Below, piece after piece: positions 29,183 through 41,404 of a stretch of 64,000 nt of DNA. The notes beneath the pieces are model-generated. The model searched no databases. It was not told the origin of the DNA and saw only the letters and a program-made list of their open reading frames with translations. The stretch comes from Effrenium voratum (lineage: Eukaryota > Sar > Dinophyceae > Suessiales > Symbiodiniaceae). The position numbers were made by a program, and so were the translations under genes. The stretch spans positions 1,039,422 through 1,103,421 of the forward strand of contig CAUJNA010001446.1 in assembly GCA_963377175.1 (NCBI GenBank), given 5' to 3'. Each line of letters opens with the position of its first letter. Position 1 is the stretch's first letter.

Positions 29183-29325
29183 AATGGTTTAAGTTATTCT
29201 TGAAAAATGAATAACTTGAAACATTTTATTAATTATTATATGGGTTTTGGTGAGTGGATTGATAAATGCTGTTGGGCGGGTTTGAAAAAAGGGGTAGATG
29301 AGGTCTGGGCAAGCTACTGCTTGCT

Positions 29326-29330
29326 TTTAG
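29326..29330. repeat. Right target-site duplication
   Basis: TTTAG, the second copy of the 5-bp host target. Confidence 0.85.
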
Positions 29331-30073
29331 AGGGCCCACAAATAGTCTGTGGATCTCGGGCCGAGTCTGAAGGCAGCAGACGTAGTGTGTTCTTTCTTCT
29401 TATGTCATCCGCTTTGTAAAATATTCAGGATTGATCGGGCCGGATCGGTCGGCTCCGAGGTAATACAAAATACCAGTTTATTTCTTTAGACATCCGGGGT
29501 GTTTATTTGTGGGCACCGTAGAAACCAGTTGAAGCAGCTCGTGGACATCCGGGGACCCCAAAATGTCCAAAGCCCATGTCCTTTTGGGTTTGACCCTCGG
29601 CCTTTCAATCTGGCATTGGGTCCAAACTTTCGGATTCCAACTGCAGTTCCATGTTGGTTGGCAAGATGAGCAACAGTGACCCCGCGAATTCCGATTCTAC
29701 CTTCAGCTGGGAGGGCTAGACAAATGGAATTGACACACCGCTCGGGGGGAATTTGGGCGGTGTTCATAGCAAAAGAGGGGAAGCGGGGGGCAAAGCAAGT
29801 ATTTGTCGATTTTACCCATCTAAATTCCCTGCTCACCCTCCTCCCAGACGGATCCCTTTGGAAGATTCAAGTTTATTTCCTGCGGCCTTTTGGGAGCTTC
29901 CCTGCAAGGGTAAGGGGGAGGGCTCCTGGTGGGCTTTCTTCCTTGGAGAGCAGCAACTCGTTGGGGGCTGGCCCTTTGAGAATACCAGGTGCAGCGCTCA
30001 AAGCCAGCATGAACGCCACAAACGCACCCTGGATTAACTTTAAAGTTGAGCAATCCGCATCCACAGCATGTAG
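29331..30073. other. Host DNA right of the element
   Basis: No gene is supported. It contains GAAACCAGTTG (29521-29531) and GGACCCCAAAA (29553-29563), which also occur in this order in the insertion inside the virus. The last 100 bases may be intron or 5' flank of the gene at 30074. Confidence 0.4.
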
Positions 30074-30883
30074 GTGTGCTGCTCCATTGGCCTAAGGTTG
30101 AAAACGTCGCGGCCAGACCTGGGCACGCTGCGGCAGATGTACGCCAACGCAGTCCGAAGCGGCCATGCAGGCATGTTGAAGGCTGCCGTCCAGCACCTGA
30201 AGCACTGGTGCAAACAGGGCCCTAGATACGTCCCGGAAGTTGCAGCGATCTTGGGGGAATCGCCCAAAATGCCAATTGCGCTTGAATTCCTGGAAGCCCA
30301 TCCGGATTATTTTGCGCCGTTCTGCAAGATCTTCTTTGAGTTCCGACCGAGAAGTTGGAGTATTGCCAACAGTATTGCACTCCACGCCACAGATGTGGAG
30401 TATTGCACCAAGTATATGCGGCTCGGAGTCAAGAAATATGCAGAAGGAAAGCTACAGAAACGCGACTTGCTCCGGTTTTTTGACCAGGCAATAAAGCCGA
30501 GTTTATACTTCGTAGGTCCCGCAAAGTCACAATCTATTCTTTTGAATCGCGTCACCTCCTTGGCAGAAACCATGTTGGAGTTAGATGCATCCACGCAAGC
30601 AGACATCTGTGGCCTGATTGTGCGAGCGCACTATTGCGTTCCATTGATTGTGCAGCTGCTCAGCAACAAAGACCTCGCGCTTGTTGCCAAGATCGTGATA
30701 ACGGACTACCTGACGGAGGCAGATGAGGCTGTTCTGAAGAGTGTGGTGACGCCAGATGTCCTTCAAGAGATGGGCCCTTCACCCATGAAGCTTCTGCACC
30801 GAGCGCATGATCTATCTCAGGAAGCAGCCGAGGTGCTGCTTAGCGCAACACTTCCGACCGTTGATGACGACGACTCGTTTTGA
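30074..30883 (+). CDS. Host helical-repeat protein, single long exon
   Basis: A 269-residue open frame, the longest convincing host coding stretch in the window, ending at TGA 30881-30883 after an acidic tail (TVDDDDSF). The body is all-helical (MLKAAVQHLKHWCKQGPRY; KSQSILLNRVTSLAETMLEL) with spacing like HEAT/ARM or other alpha-solenoid repeats. Codon use is balanced and GC-rich at third positions. The first ATG gives MCCSIGLRLK, but the frame may open from an acceptor, so this could be a last exon. The family is not recognised. It lies on the same strand as the kinase exons. Confidence 0.55.
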   Translation: MCCSIGLRLKTSRPDLGTLRQMYANAVRSGHAGMLKAAVQHLKHWCKQGPRYVPEVAAILGESPKMPIALEFLEAHPDYFAPFCKIFFEFRPRSWSIANSIALHATDVEYCTKYMRLGVKKYAEGKLQKRDLLRFFDQAIKPSLYFVGPAKSQSILLNRVTSLAETMLELDASTQADICGLIVRAHYCVPLIVQLLSNKDLALVAKIVITDYLTEADEAVLKSVVTPDVLQEMGPSPMKLLHRAHDLSQEAAEVLLSATLPTVDDDDSF

Positions 30884-32311
30884 TGTCGCCCAAAAGATGG
30901 CTCGCAGGCAGTGGCTTACGGCATGACAAATGAAGTTCAAAAGTGCACTCGTTTTGTGACCAATTGTGTTCACTGATTTCTGAACCACTGCGCAGCTGCA
31001 ATCGGGGCAAGCGCAAGATTGCTTATCGCCCAGGCACTGTTCCGACAAACAAACCGTCAAAACATCCTGCAACCTCATGTCTTGCCGTTTACTCAGGAAG
31101 CCAGAGCAGAAGGCATACGCAAACTGGCTTCGAGCGCCCGGTATTGTGCACGAACGGATTACACGTATCGATGTTAGTGTTTGTTCGGAGCAGATCGTCA
31201 TATCCAGTTGTCTATGATCTTGCCAAGCCGGCGTTGGTCATGCAATGCAGTTGCTAGGCAAACAGTAGGACTTATACGAGCCTCCTGTCCTCGGCTCATG
31301 TGGTACATTCTTGAGCAATCCACTCCCCCGGCAGGTTATGCAACAGAATGTGAGTCTTCATGAGACTGGAAGAGTAAGGCCACTTCCATTTTCCAGTTTA
31401 CATGTCACTGGCAGCCATATAATATAGTAACCGTTGCAGGGCGCACCTACCTTCAATGATGGATGGAGGAAGGTGCAACTACGCGTAACCCTTTTACCGC
31501 TGCGACTATCCCAAGACAACCCATGGCAAAACAGACGAGTCAAATTGCCAATTGCCAACGCCGCTAAGGCGCATCGGGCTCAAGGCGCGCGGAAAGGTTG
31601 AAGGTTTGTGTTATTTGTTTGTTTGTTTGTTTGTTTACTTGCTTGTTTTTTGTTGGTTTGTTTGCTTGCGTGTCTGTTTGTCCTGTCTGCCCTGTTTGTC
31701 TTTTTGCCTGCCTGTTTGTCCCGTCTGTCCTGTCTGTCCTGTCCTGTCCTGTCCTATCCTGTCTGCCTGCCTGCCTGCCTGTCTGTCTGTCTGTCTGTCT
31801 CGGTGCCTGTCCTTCTGTTTGCCTGCCTGCCTGTCTGTCTGTCTGTCTGTCTGTCTGACTGACTGGCTGTCCGTCTGTGAGTCTGTTTGCATGTTTGTTT
31901 GTTTGTTTGTTTGTTTGTTTGTATGTTTGTTTGTTTGTTTGTTTGTTTGTGTGTTCGTTTTTGTTTTTTCCCGTTTGTTTGCGTGTGTGCTTGATTTATT
32001 GCTTGCTTGCTGGCTTGCTTGTTTGTTTGCTTGCTTGCTTGTTTGTTTGTTTGTTTGGTTGGTTGTTTGACTGATTCATTGGTGGGTGGGTTGGTTGGTT
32101 GATTGATTTGTTGATTGCTCGATCGATTCATTGATTGGTCGGTTGGTTGATTGATTGTTTGCTTGATTGATTGGTTGGTTGGTTGGTTGATTTATTAGTG
32201 GATGGGATTTAGTTTGATTTGAATTGATTTGATTTGATTGACGTGATTGGATGGATGGATGGATAAATGGATGGATGGATGGATCGATGGACTGATTGAT
32301 TGATTGATTGG

Positions 32312-32353
<42 letters not shown>

Positions 32354-32417
32354 TGATTTGATTGATTGATCGATCGATCGATCGATCCATTGATTAGTTG
32401 GTTGGTTGGTTGGTTGG

Positions 32418-32468
<51 letters not shown>

Positions 32469-32696
32469 GTTGATTGACGTTTGTGTTTGCTTGTTAGTTG
32501 GTTTTTCGGTTGGCGAACAGACACATTTATCCATTAAACTTGGGTTCAGATAGTTGCGGGGAGCAACACCTTTTGGTCAGGGGGCAAAAGCAAACAGTTA
32601 AAAAGGATTGGCACTGGCCATTTTCTCCAAATGGAATCCAATGAAAGATGTTTGCCCACGTTTTTCCCCGCGCCCCTGTTTCTTCTCGCGCCGCAG
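30884..32696. other. Host non-coding DNA
   Basis: 3' flank of the helical-repeat gene, the compound satellite and a possible intron. No other gene is seen. Confidence 0.4.
31608..32500. repeat. Long compound tetranucleotide satellite
   Basis: About 900 bp of successive TTTG, CTGT/CTGC, TTTG/TTGC, GGTT, GATG and TGAT repeats, with a (CGAT) run near 32370. Strand bias is constant (G+T-rich on plus). Cys/Leu/Val-rich and Asn/Gln/Ser-rich open frames here are artefacts. Confidence 0.9.
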
Positions 32697-32775
32697 GACG
32701 CCATGAAGCATCCCTGGATCCTCCTCCACGCGCCCAGCGCTTGCTTGGAGCTCACCCAGGCTTGGTGGAAGCCCA
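32697..32775 (+). CDS. Possible terminal kinase exon (subdomain XI)
   Basis: After a strong pyrimidine tract and acceptor (ttcttctcgcgccgcag) the frame reads DAMKHPWILLHAPSACLEL then TQAWWKP. The A-x-x-H-P-W-I element marks the end of Ser/Thr kinase domains. It may finish the Aurora-like kinase begun at 973, which would place the virus in an intron, or belong to another kinase. The separate gene at 30074-30883 between them makes the single-gene reading uncertain. Confidence 0.45.
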
Positions 32776-34734
32776 TAGGGACCAGGTGGGTGGTGATAGA
32801 AAACCCATAAAAGTATAAACATTTTTTGTTGTTCCGCCTGGGGGTGGTTTTGCTGGAATACAGTATTAACATTTTTGGTTGTTTGCCCTGAGAATGGGTT
32901 TGCTGGAGGTAATGTATCCAAGTATGGATGGGACCGAGCGGTTGGGGGGGGCTTCCCCAAAGAAAGTGAAGGAGCCCATCTGAATGTGACACCCGCTACT
33001 CATCAATCCGGTTCCAGCAGCCTGCAAAGACAGGGTTGAGGCGGATTCCACAGAGAAAGACAAGTCTATGTGTGCCGTTCCAACTTAGTTGCTTTAGCTG
33101 TTCAGTCAGACCTTCCCCTCCTGTTGGTAACCTCACTGGAAGCTGACTGGGTCTTTGGAAGCCATAGTGCGTAGCTAAGCATTAACACGGAAGTGCAGGA
33201 GCCCGCAGATTCCTCACTGTCCTCATTCCAGCTGTTTCAAGAAAACTATATGTGTGTGAGCGTGTGTCTCTGGGCAAGTTTTACCGTTTCACTCTGGGAC
33301 AAACAAGTCTGTGAAGGCGAACCAATGATGTTCCCCGAAACCACGACTCCCCCGGAAACGGCGACTGTCCCAGACCACGAAACATGGCACGTTGCAATAA
33401 AACTGCCCTTGTTCCACCAAGCGACTGGACTCTATGTGCATGTTCCAAACATGCGCTGTCTCGCATCAAATCAGCATTGGGTGTTTCATGCGCACATGTG
33501 CCACCAGATCTAAATGCGCAACTACAAATGTTGTTAAACTCACTGCTTGGATGGAGGAGTGAGTTATGAGTTTGTTTGGTGTTCGCCCGATAAAAGTTGT
33601 CCAGCCCCATAAGGAAAGTCATGCCGACTTGCTCAATCGCCAGACCTGCGAGCTCAAGCATGTGGTGGCAGAGCCCAGGCTTGCTTCGGAAAGGTTGGTC
33701 CGTTTGTTGTTTGTTTGTTTGCTTGCGTGTTTGCTTGTTTGCTTGCTTGCTCAGCTTTTGTCCGGAGCTGACGCCTCAGAATTGGGTGGCGCTGAGTGAT
33801 GGGGACCCTCCAAAGTGAAAGTGGTTGAGCAACAAAGTAGTTGTGCCTCGTGCGATCTCCAGTGGCCTAACTTGCTCCGTACTGGTGCTTTGAGGGTCTT
33901 GAATGCGCGGAAAAAAGAGACATTGGTATATGTTCAGACCTGGTGCCTTTTCAAATGGCTGAATTCATATTGGTATCTGGCTTGCATCAACCCAGGAGTA
34001 CATAGTTTGACACATGCCCAAGTATGTGTAAAGGCGACTTGTTGCAGGCACTGCCCGAACCGTTGTTGAAGGCACCTCGCTGGCGAAAAAGGACTCCTTC
34101 AAAACACTGGGAGGTGTTATCTCGATGCAAAAAGAAATCGGGAGAATGGCCCCATTCTTCCTGGAGAAGGACTTGCCACCCGCCATTGACGGGATGGATG
34201 GACACATTCGGGAACCGCGGAGATCTCGAGTGCTTCCTGAGAGAATTTAGTTTCATGTCCCTTTTGCGGGTAAGAGTTTCGGGGCGGGCATACCCACGCC
34301 CCGTTTGTTTTTGAGGGAATCGCAAGGGCGAAAGTTCAATTCACCCCGTATTGTTGGTTTGGATTTGTTTTGAACCCTTCCCTTCTTGTTGAGGGTAAAT
34401 GGGCAGTTTTCTTAACCAAAGTGTCAGCCAGGCAGATGTCCAAGGAGGCCAAGGCGCGGGGAGTTGAGCTTCAGGCATGTGTCATCAGCCCCTACTTTCA
34501 ACGTCTCAGGCATAACATCAGGGAACTGTTTGCTTTCCTGTTAGGCTCTTTAAGCCCTTTGTTAGATACTGTTAGGTTAGTTGTTTCCGATTTGATTCGA
34601 TGTTCAAAGGGAAATGCGAAAAGAGGTTCGCCAGTAGTCAGGGGTGCGAAGGCGAGGCCGGGGCGCAGCGTTGCCATTTGGTTTTGGCTTGTTGCTCGCA
34701 TGTGTGAGCGCTGGTGCAGCTTCGCCAGCTAGGC

Positions 34735-35345
34735 AGTCGGCTGGTTACGAAAGCAGGTGGCTGGTTAGCTAGTTGCTTGGATAGTTTGGTTGTTATCTTA
34801 CTTTTTTTACGTGCTTGCTTACTTGCTTAGTAGTGTAGGTTGATTGCGTACAGATACTCTAGTCAGCTACTTAGCCAGCTATCAAATTCAGCTAGTTAGC
34901 TGCTGCTCAGCCAGTGGGCGAGCCAAGCAGCAGTTCTTAAGCTAGCCAGTAATTAGCTCGTCAGCTGGTTGCCAACGAGTTGGCCAGCCACTTCGCCAAC
35001 CATCAGGGGCACACACACTATGTTCCTCGCACGTGCTGTATCAATGCATGCGCAAAGGATCGCTTGGCCTCTGGGTTCGCCCACGTTTGCCTGAGCGTGT
35101 ACCCACAACGGGGAACATCCATGTTGCCCTTAAGTAAGTCAGCTACTGAGCTAGCTAGTTGGTAGGTCCATAGCTTGCCAGTCCCTTGCCTAGCCACTTA
35201 GGCAGTACGCCCGTCAGTGAGATGGTTAGTTAGGTTAGAGCAGCTAGTCAGCTAGTTAGCTAGCTACCTGCTTGCTAATGATTGAGCTTGAGAGCTGGCA
35301 AGTTAGCTGGGTGGCCAGTTGCACAACAAGTCCGGTAGTTTGCTT
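34735..35345. repeat. Degenerate GCTAGTTAGCT-type repeats
   Basis: About 600 bp in which tagctagttagct, gccagc and gtcagctagtt words recur irregularly, interrupted by about 180 bp of ordinary sequence (34995-35170). It looks like an old short-unit satellite. Confidence 0.6.
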
Positions 35346-38300
35346 GCTGACTTATGGAGCACAGGTTACCCTCTTTTCTGGGAATGCTTTTTTTTGAGGG
35401 ATCTGACTGACGGCGTGCAAAACTGAAGGTTGCAAGAGAGTATCGAAATCTTCGCCAGATCTATATGTCCGCTGGCGAAGGTGAGCACAACCAGAGACGC
35501 ATGAGGAATGCTTTTGCAAGATAAGCGCAGCAAGATCTCACAATACGGGCTCGGTGTGTTGCGGTGCTTCGCATTCCAAGGGAGGAGGCGTCAAGGGTCG
35601 GTCTAGATTCGTCTACGAGCGCGAACTTCGGACTCCAAGGGCCCCACCGAGTGTCGCGGTGCCATCCCATGCCTATGGCTCCGGGTGCTTCAAGCCCCTG
35701 CCAGCTTCTTGAGCTTTGTCATTGACGGTTGCTCGTGTATACCTACGTATACTGGCACTCAAGGCAAAAATAATTAGGGCACTTGAATGAGGTAGATTCA
35801 TACTTCATTGAGCGGATTCCTGCGCTTCCTTGAAGCCCAGAAGCCCAGAAGCCCCAGTGGGCACACCTTTCAGGGTTTCCCCGTGTTTTGCAAAGGCTTA
35901 CTTCATACCGCAATACCACTTGTGTTTGAGGTTGAATGGCCATCCCCCTCCGAAAATCATGGTGAGCCACCACTTTTCGCCTTGTAAACGGGCCACACGC
36001 AGTTTGGCAAAGGTCAGATGTCGGAACATGTTGCTTGTCCAGCTGTTCAGCGGCTCCCTTTGGCATTCCCTTTCCTGGTTACTGTTGGCCCCCCACTTTG
36101 GCAGAGCACAAACAGGACCCACATGTTTTCCACGGAAGGCCGAAGGGTTCTTGGCGTTGGCAAGGAGCTCCAGGTTGACTCCCCTGTGCTGGACCCTCAG
36201 GCGGTGCCAAGGAGGGGAGATGGTGTTGCCAGATGTTGCTTGTATATCTCCAAGTCGGACTTTGGCTGATAGCGCTTGCCGTTTAGAGGCCATGGAGCGC
36301 TTGGCTTTCTTGCCCTGAGTCTTGCATAGCCGTTTGCCCCACTGCAAGCACAGGCCGGATGGTAGCAGCCGAAAGGCAAAGGCCTTGTCCGTTCTTGCCC
36401 AGGACTTCCTGGCTCCCCACTGTATAGGTGGTTTTAAGCATTGCGGCCTGGGTGTTTAAAGCGGAATTCCGGGAACCTCGTTGCCTTTCAAGCACCTTGG
36501 GCCCAGGCTTCAGAAGCAAGGGAGCGAGGCCGGGCGTGGCTGAGGGATAGCTGGGCTTTGGCGCCCAATGCGGGGAATCCATAGGAACTTGAGCCTTTAC
36601 AGAGGGCTGCTGTGTGCTGCGGTGTTCTTTGGGTGTTTGTTGCAATGAGGTTGCTGCGGCTGGTGCTCGTTTTTAACTGTCAGCGTTTGGTGTTTGCACT
36701 CGTGCGGTGGCACGGATCGGTTGCACGGATCCGTGCAAGCAGGGATCCTCCTGTGCATTGAGGCCCCTTTGAGGCCTTGGAAGCTGCAGGGATCAGGGTC
36801 GCGCTTTGCAACTTCAGTCCTTGCGATTATCTTCTGGGAAGCCACTTCGGGGGAATTCACTGAGAACCAATGCTGGTTCAAAAGGCAGCCGATGGGATTG
36901 CCACGAAGATAGGATATGGAACGCCCTACGTGGTTTTCTGCCGGGTGTGGAAAGAACCCCAACTAAAGTACACTCCAACAAGGGCTACGCATAAGTTCCA
37001 TGACAATCCAAAAAAGGAATCCCAGGTACCGTACATATTTCTACAACTGGACTGCTGTTGCCAACTCCGGGAGACCTTCTCGGCCTTTGATCCATCTTTT
37101 GCCTTGTCTCGTGCCCTGATCCTTGTTGCTTTCTTGTCAGGCGGGGATGAGCGCTTGTGAGCCATGCGAGTGTTTTGAATGTGAGTCCCAAGCTTTCGAA
37201 ATGGATTAAGCCGAAGCCCCCTTCCAAACGACTCATAGACAGGCTTGAGCATTTTCAAAGTGTGCCAGACGCCTCCCGGATGTTTTTGAGGCTGATGTTG
37301 GCACTTCGCCTGCCTCCACGGTGTCTGTGGCGCGTCCACGAGGCACGCCATCTGGTTGATTCCATATACCATGTTTGCGGCTAGTACCGTTTTGAGTAGC
37401 TTGCGCCTACATGGGAGGTTGTCACAACAGCCCATTTCGGAATGGCTTTATGCGATCCCAAGATTTTAGGCCATTTGGGACTAGTATGGACATGTTGTGG
37501 CTTTGTTTTCATGAGCGGGCTTGTGATACCCCAAAGAAACCACTCTCATGTTGGACATGAACGCACTCCCCAAAGGCTATCTAGACCAGCGGCTCATAAG
37601 GCCGACTGTTGCCTTGCTTGCGTCAATGTCAACCAACCATTCCCCCATGCACGCCATTTTACCTGTGGGTGCAGGCAACCCTAAGTAGGGTGGTTTGGAT
37701 TGGCTTGGCTTGGGGATGTGAACCCCTGGTTCTTGTTGAAGGTAAATGGGAAGGCACCCTTTCCTGCCGCAGGAACCGCAGGTAGCGGAGAGTCTGTGTC
37801 CTCAGCCTCAACGGCCCAGGCACAGGGATGAGTGAAGCAAATTGCCTGAAGCAACTCCGAACTGGGGGCCCCAGGAGCCCCAAAAAAGGTTTCACCGGAT
37901 TTTCTGCGATCAATGATACAGGAAGGGTGAATGTTGCTTGGGCACTTCCAAGGTGTGCTGATCAGGTTTGGCCCTCTTGCCCAGTGTCGGGACGGAGAAC
38001 CTCAACGAGCCTCAATGTCCATTCACATTTGTCGCCGGCTTTGCGCTTTCATCACGGGAAATGTTGGGCCCGCCAATCTGGTGTTTCTGTTCTGACAGGA
38101 CCAAGTGCCGCCCTTCGCGCAGTAAAGTGGGAACGCAATGCTTCATGGCAAGCGGTGGTAAAGCGAACTCACCCATGATGCGTTGCAAATTGGGTAGAAA
38201 TACAGGCATCCTGGCTCAATGCAACCCGTGGGCAGGTGGCACGTCCGAAACCCTCAGTGATGCCCTGGTCCATGCCCTGGATTGCGCTGGGAATCGCACG

Positions 38301-39666
38301 CATCATGGCTGGTGTCGAATCTTGGGACAACGTTTTATCAACTTGCCTGCTTTCCATTTTATGAAGGGTGACCAGGCTTGCTGTGTCCCGAACATCGAGT
38401 GAATGCTAATATATGTGTGTTTTCTTCAGGGCTTGACCTTAACGGGAGGCAAGCACGTGTGGGTGATGTGTAAACAGGCCGTGCTTGCCGAGAAACAGGG
38501 AGCGAAGGTGGCATCAGTGTGACGCGGAGCCAAGGTGGAGAGTGACCTAACTTTGCTTCCGTCGGTGCATCAGAGTCGTTCTTCCAGATTTCTAAAAATG
38601 ATAGAGCGAGAGACAGAGAGAGAGAGAGAGAGAGAACAGGCAACATGTCCGCGGCCGCGACCCCCCAAAAAGTCCCTTGTTTTGTGAGACAGACAGGTGT
38701 TTGGGTCCGTCAGAGCCTCATTCCTCACATACCAAGATGAACAAGCAAAGCTGCATCCGGTCGGCACGTGTGTGTCGTAACACTGAGCACGTAGTGTTTC
38801 GGGGGTATCCACCTATCGCCTGAGTAAATCTGGAAATGGCTGGCCAAAGTGATGGACTTGCCGGCGTGAAAATGAGGGACTGTTGCATGCAGCTTAGTGT
38901 GCTGCCTTTGCCACCAGAGTCCTCAAAACAAGTGTTTGGATCAGCCTTCACATGCCTATGCATCATGTTCCTTCCACTTTGTTTGTAATGTGCGCACTTG
39001 TTGTTTGGTTTGTTTAGGCATTGGCCTCATTCTTTCGATCATGATAATGGGAGCCCATTTGGTCTCAATCCTGCTTGCCAGCTCCGATTTCTTGACTCTC
39101 GTGGGTTGGGAGTGAGGCGCCTTTGATGAGAACTCCACCAACATGACGCATTGTGAAGTGACTGGCTACTTGCGGATCATTGGGGTTGGTCACTGATTTC
39201 GGGGTTCCATTGCAAGCTTGTTTTGGCGGAAGCCGTGGGGTGTCTGAAAAATGAACTCCCGGCAGCCATTCTCTACGTGTACGATCTTTTTTGCCACACC
39301 CGGGCGAGTCAAGCTCGCTGCAGGTCAGAAGCTCGCACTCCCAGTTTGCCCAAGGTTCCGAGCTGGGGATCTGGGGGTTATGGCTGATGAAGATGTAATG
39401 ATTAGAGCGAGCTTGTCTTTCAGGGCCTCGCCCGTCGCACGATTTGTCCTTCTTGTTTGGTGTTTTTTGGTTTTTTTTTGCAGTGGAAATGGTCAACCTC
39501 ACAAAGGGTCCTTTTCGCCCATGGTCACTGAACAACTGGGCACCCCATGGTCCTTTAGAAGTGGTGATAGTAATGTGCCCAGATTGGTTTAGTGGTCAAT
39601 GATGTTTGCCTGTTGTTGGTGAGGTGCGCGCTGCTGATGATTCCTGCTGACAGTTGTTCTGATGAG

Positions 39667-39750
39667 CATGATGCTGCTGCTGCTGCTGCTGCCGCTGCTG
39701 CTGCTGCCGCTGCTAGTAGTCATGATGGTGATGATGATGACGATGATGAT
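39667..39750. repeat. GCT/GAT trinucleotide repeat
   Basis: Runs of gctgct(gcc) followed by gatgat(gac). In the plus-strand frame this gives an Asp, poly-Ala, Asp-rich peptide. No flanking coding evidence supports a gene. Confidence 0.8.
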
Positions 39751-41029
39751 CTGGCCTGTCTAGCTTTAGTTTGTTCTGTTCAGTGGCCCACTTCACCCAA
39801 GCATACGGCTGGTCCGACGCATGAATTAATTGAGTACAAACCCGGCGGTTATCCGTCCATGGCAATCATTGCAGGGTCCCACCTTGGAGCTTGTTCTGGC
39901 ACTTCTCTGCCGAAATCGGACTTATGGCTGTGCGAAGTGAAGGGGCTTCCTGAACACGGCAAACACGAGCGCCCACCTAAGACCTGTTAGTGATTGTTGG
40001 AGTAGGGCTGCCGTATGCAGATGGCGCCCCTTCCCAGTGGGGCCCATCTTGCAGTCACCCCAACCCCCTATCCTTGAGGGTTGCTCCGAGAGCTGACCAA
40101 GGACCACTTCGGGCATGAAACTTGGTTTGCCTGTTTAGGACGCTGGTGCAGAATCTACACGAAGTGCTCCCTACCAGGCCCCATTGTGATTGTGCCCCAT
40201 GGTCTATAGGAGAGGCCCCACACATCGCTTTGAGAAACAAAACAGGAGTGATGTATCAGACCAGCGATCCTTGCACATTGGAAAGCGCACAACGTACACA
40301 AACAAAGTCGAGTGAACTCATGCGGTCAACAAATTGATCAGCAGGGTCGCTCTGAAGGAAGTTAACTTCTTGGCACTTCTTTGCCCCGCGAACCATGCCG
40401 TGTGTAATGTGTTTCCTTTTGGCATTTTGGGGAACTGATGCTTGAAGGGAAAACATAAGTTGTTTCTCGCGTGGATTGAAAGGGGGGACCAGCACCCATT
40501 TTAGGGGGCTCGCGTCTCATTTTGAGACAAACCCATGCGAGGATCGGATTTCAATCAGCCTGCGTTAATAGGCGAAAGCGGACAGCCGCAGCTCGAGTAA
40601 GGACGGCTCTTGTCGCGCGACTCAGGGGAGAAGCCGGGGTCACATCTGTTAACAGGCCCAGTCTACTACAGTGGGGAGGGACATGGGAGCTCACGAAGGG
40701 GAGCTCAGTTTGCCATGCACTGTACAGCCTCTTGGGTGTCATGTGTGAAGCCATTTGGCAATGTGGAGAAGCCACTGGGCTTGGTTTTCCCTTGAGGAAC
40801 ACGCCGCAATTGCACCACACATTCTTGCGAGGGCTGTTGCGTTGCTGTGTGTTGCTTCACGTCCTCATCTTACGAGTGCGGATTCGCATGATCGGCACAT
40901 GTTGTTGTTGTCTGCTTTGGCTGAGTCTAGGCGGTTGCATGGTTGCTCAATGTTTGGGCAGCGTCCTGGTTCCACGAGCAAATGGACTTAGGGTCTAAAC
41001 AGGGGCGACGTTCATATACAAATCCATAT

Positions 41030-41105
41030 TCGTAAATATATATATATATATATGTGTATACATTTGTATATATACATATGTATATGCATACATATGCACA
41101 CGCAA
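41030..41105. repeat. TA/TATAC microsatellite
   Basis: An (AT)n core with atacatatgtata words at the end of a GC-balanced region. Confidence 0.8.
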
Positions 41106-41404
41106 ATGTAGGTACAGGGTAGGGGTGTATGAAGGTAAATTAGCGACAGGATGCGTACATACATGTTCATGTTTGTGTACGTGTTCCAGCTGTTAGTTCC
41201 TTTGGGCGGTCAACATTTCCCAAGTATTAGACGTGCAAACTGCAGCCAAAGCCATTCTGGATGCCAGCATTTGCCGCTGTCAATTGCCTGAGTCCTTCAT
41301 TGGAATAGGGCTTAACTTGTCTTAGGGGCTGACATGGAAATGAGCCCCGGCGTGGATCTGCTCATTAATTTGAGTCCACTTGACTTCCATGCCAAAACCG
41401 CAGG

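Larger units (their letters stand above)
8566..29325. mobile_element. Integrated Polinton-like virus, complete, 20.8 kb
   Basis: The element is delimited by inverted repeats that begin AGCAAGCAGTAGCTTGCCC on both ends and by the TTTAG duplication. Inside lie the hallmark genes of the Polinton/PLV/virophage class: DDE integrase, double-jelly-roll major capsid protein, A32-type packaging ATPase and a large polymerase-helicase, plus fibre, lipase-like, methyltransferase and GIY-YIG genes. Base composition drops sharply to AT-rich at both junctions. No maturation cysteine protease of the adenain type was recognised, as is usual for PLVs compared with classical Polintons. Most large genes carry frameshifts or stops, so this copy is probably not autonomous as written. 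Confidence 0.95.
28801..29325. repeat. Right terminal inverted repeat, about 525 bp
   Basis: The reverse complement of 8566 to about 9300, with the same terminal hairpin (29309-29324) and inner conserved block (about 28810-28935). It is about 210 bp shorter than the left copy because of deletions within its zinc-cluster gene. Confidence 0.9.
32776..41029. other. Host DNA without supported genes
   Basis: Apart from the repeats listed, I find no exon here that I can defend. Short (GA)n at 38607-38640 and a GCT/GAT trinucleotide tract at 39667-39750 are present. Open frames are frequent on both strands but lack motifs and are expected at this base composition. Confidence 0.4.

Noticed and set aside
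8566..29325. A genetic code in which all three stops are read as sense
   Set aside because: Clear gene ends use TAA and TGA, Gln is written mostly CAA/CAG, and the stops are sparse next to frameshifts; decay fits better.
8566..29325. Virophage rather than PLV
   Set aside because: No virophage-type cysteine protease or virophage-specific capsid features were recognised, and the gene set and long TIRs fit PLVs; only phylogeny can settle it.
31608..32500. Long Cys/Leu-rich and Asn/Gln-rich open frames on both strands
   Set aside because: They are translations of tetranucleotide repeats and have no independent coding signal.
39667..39960. Poly-Ala/Asp-rich protein on the plus strand
   Set aside because: The frame exists only because of a GCT/GAT microsatellite; no conserved flank is seen.
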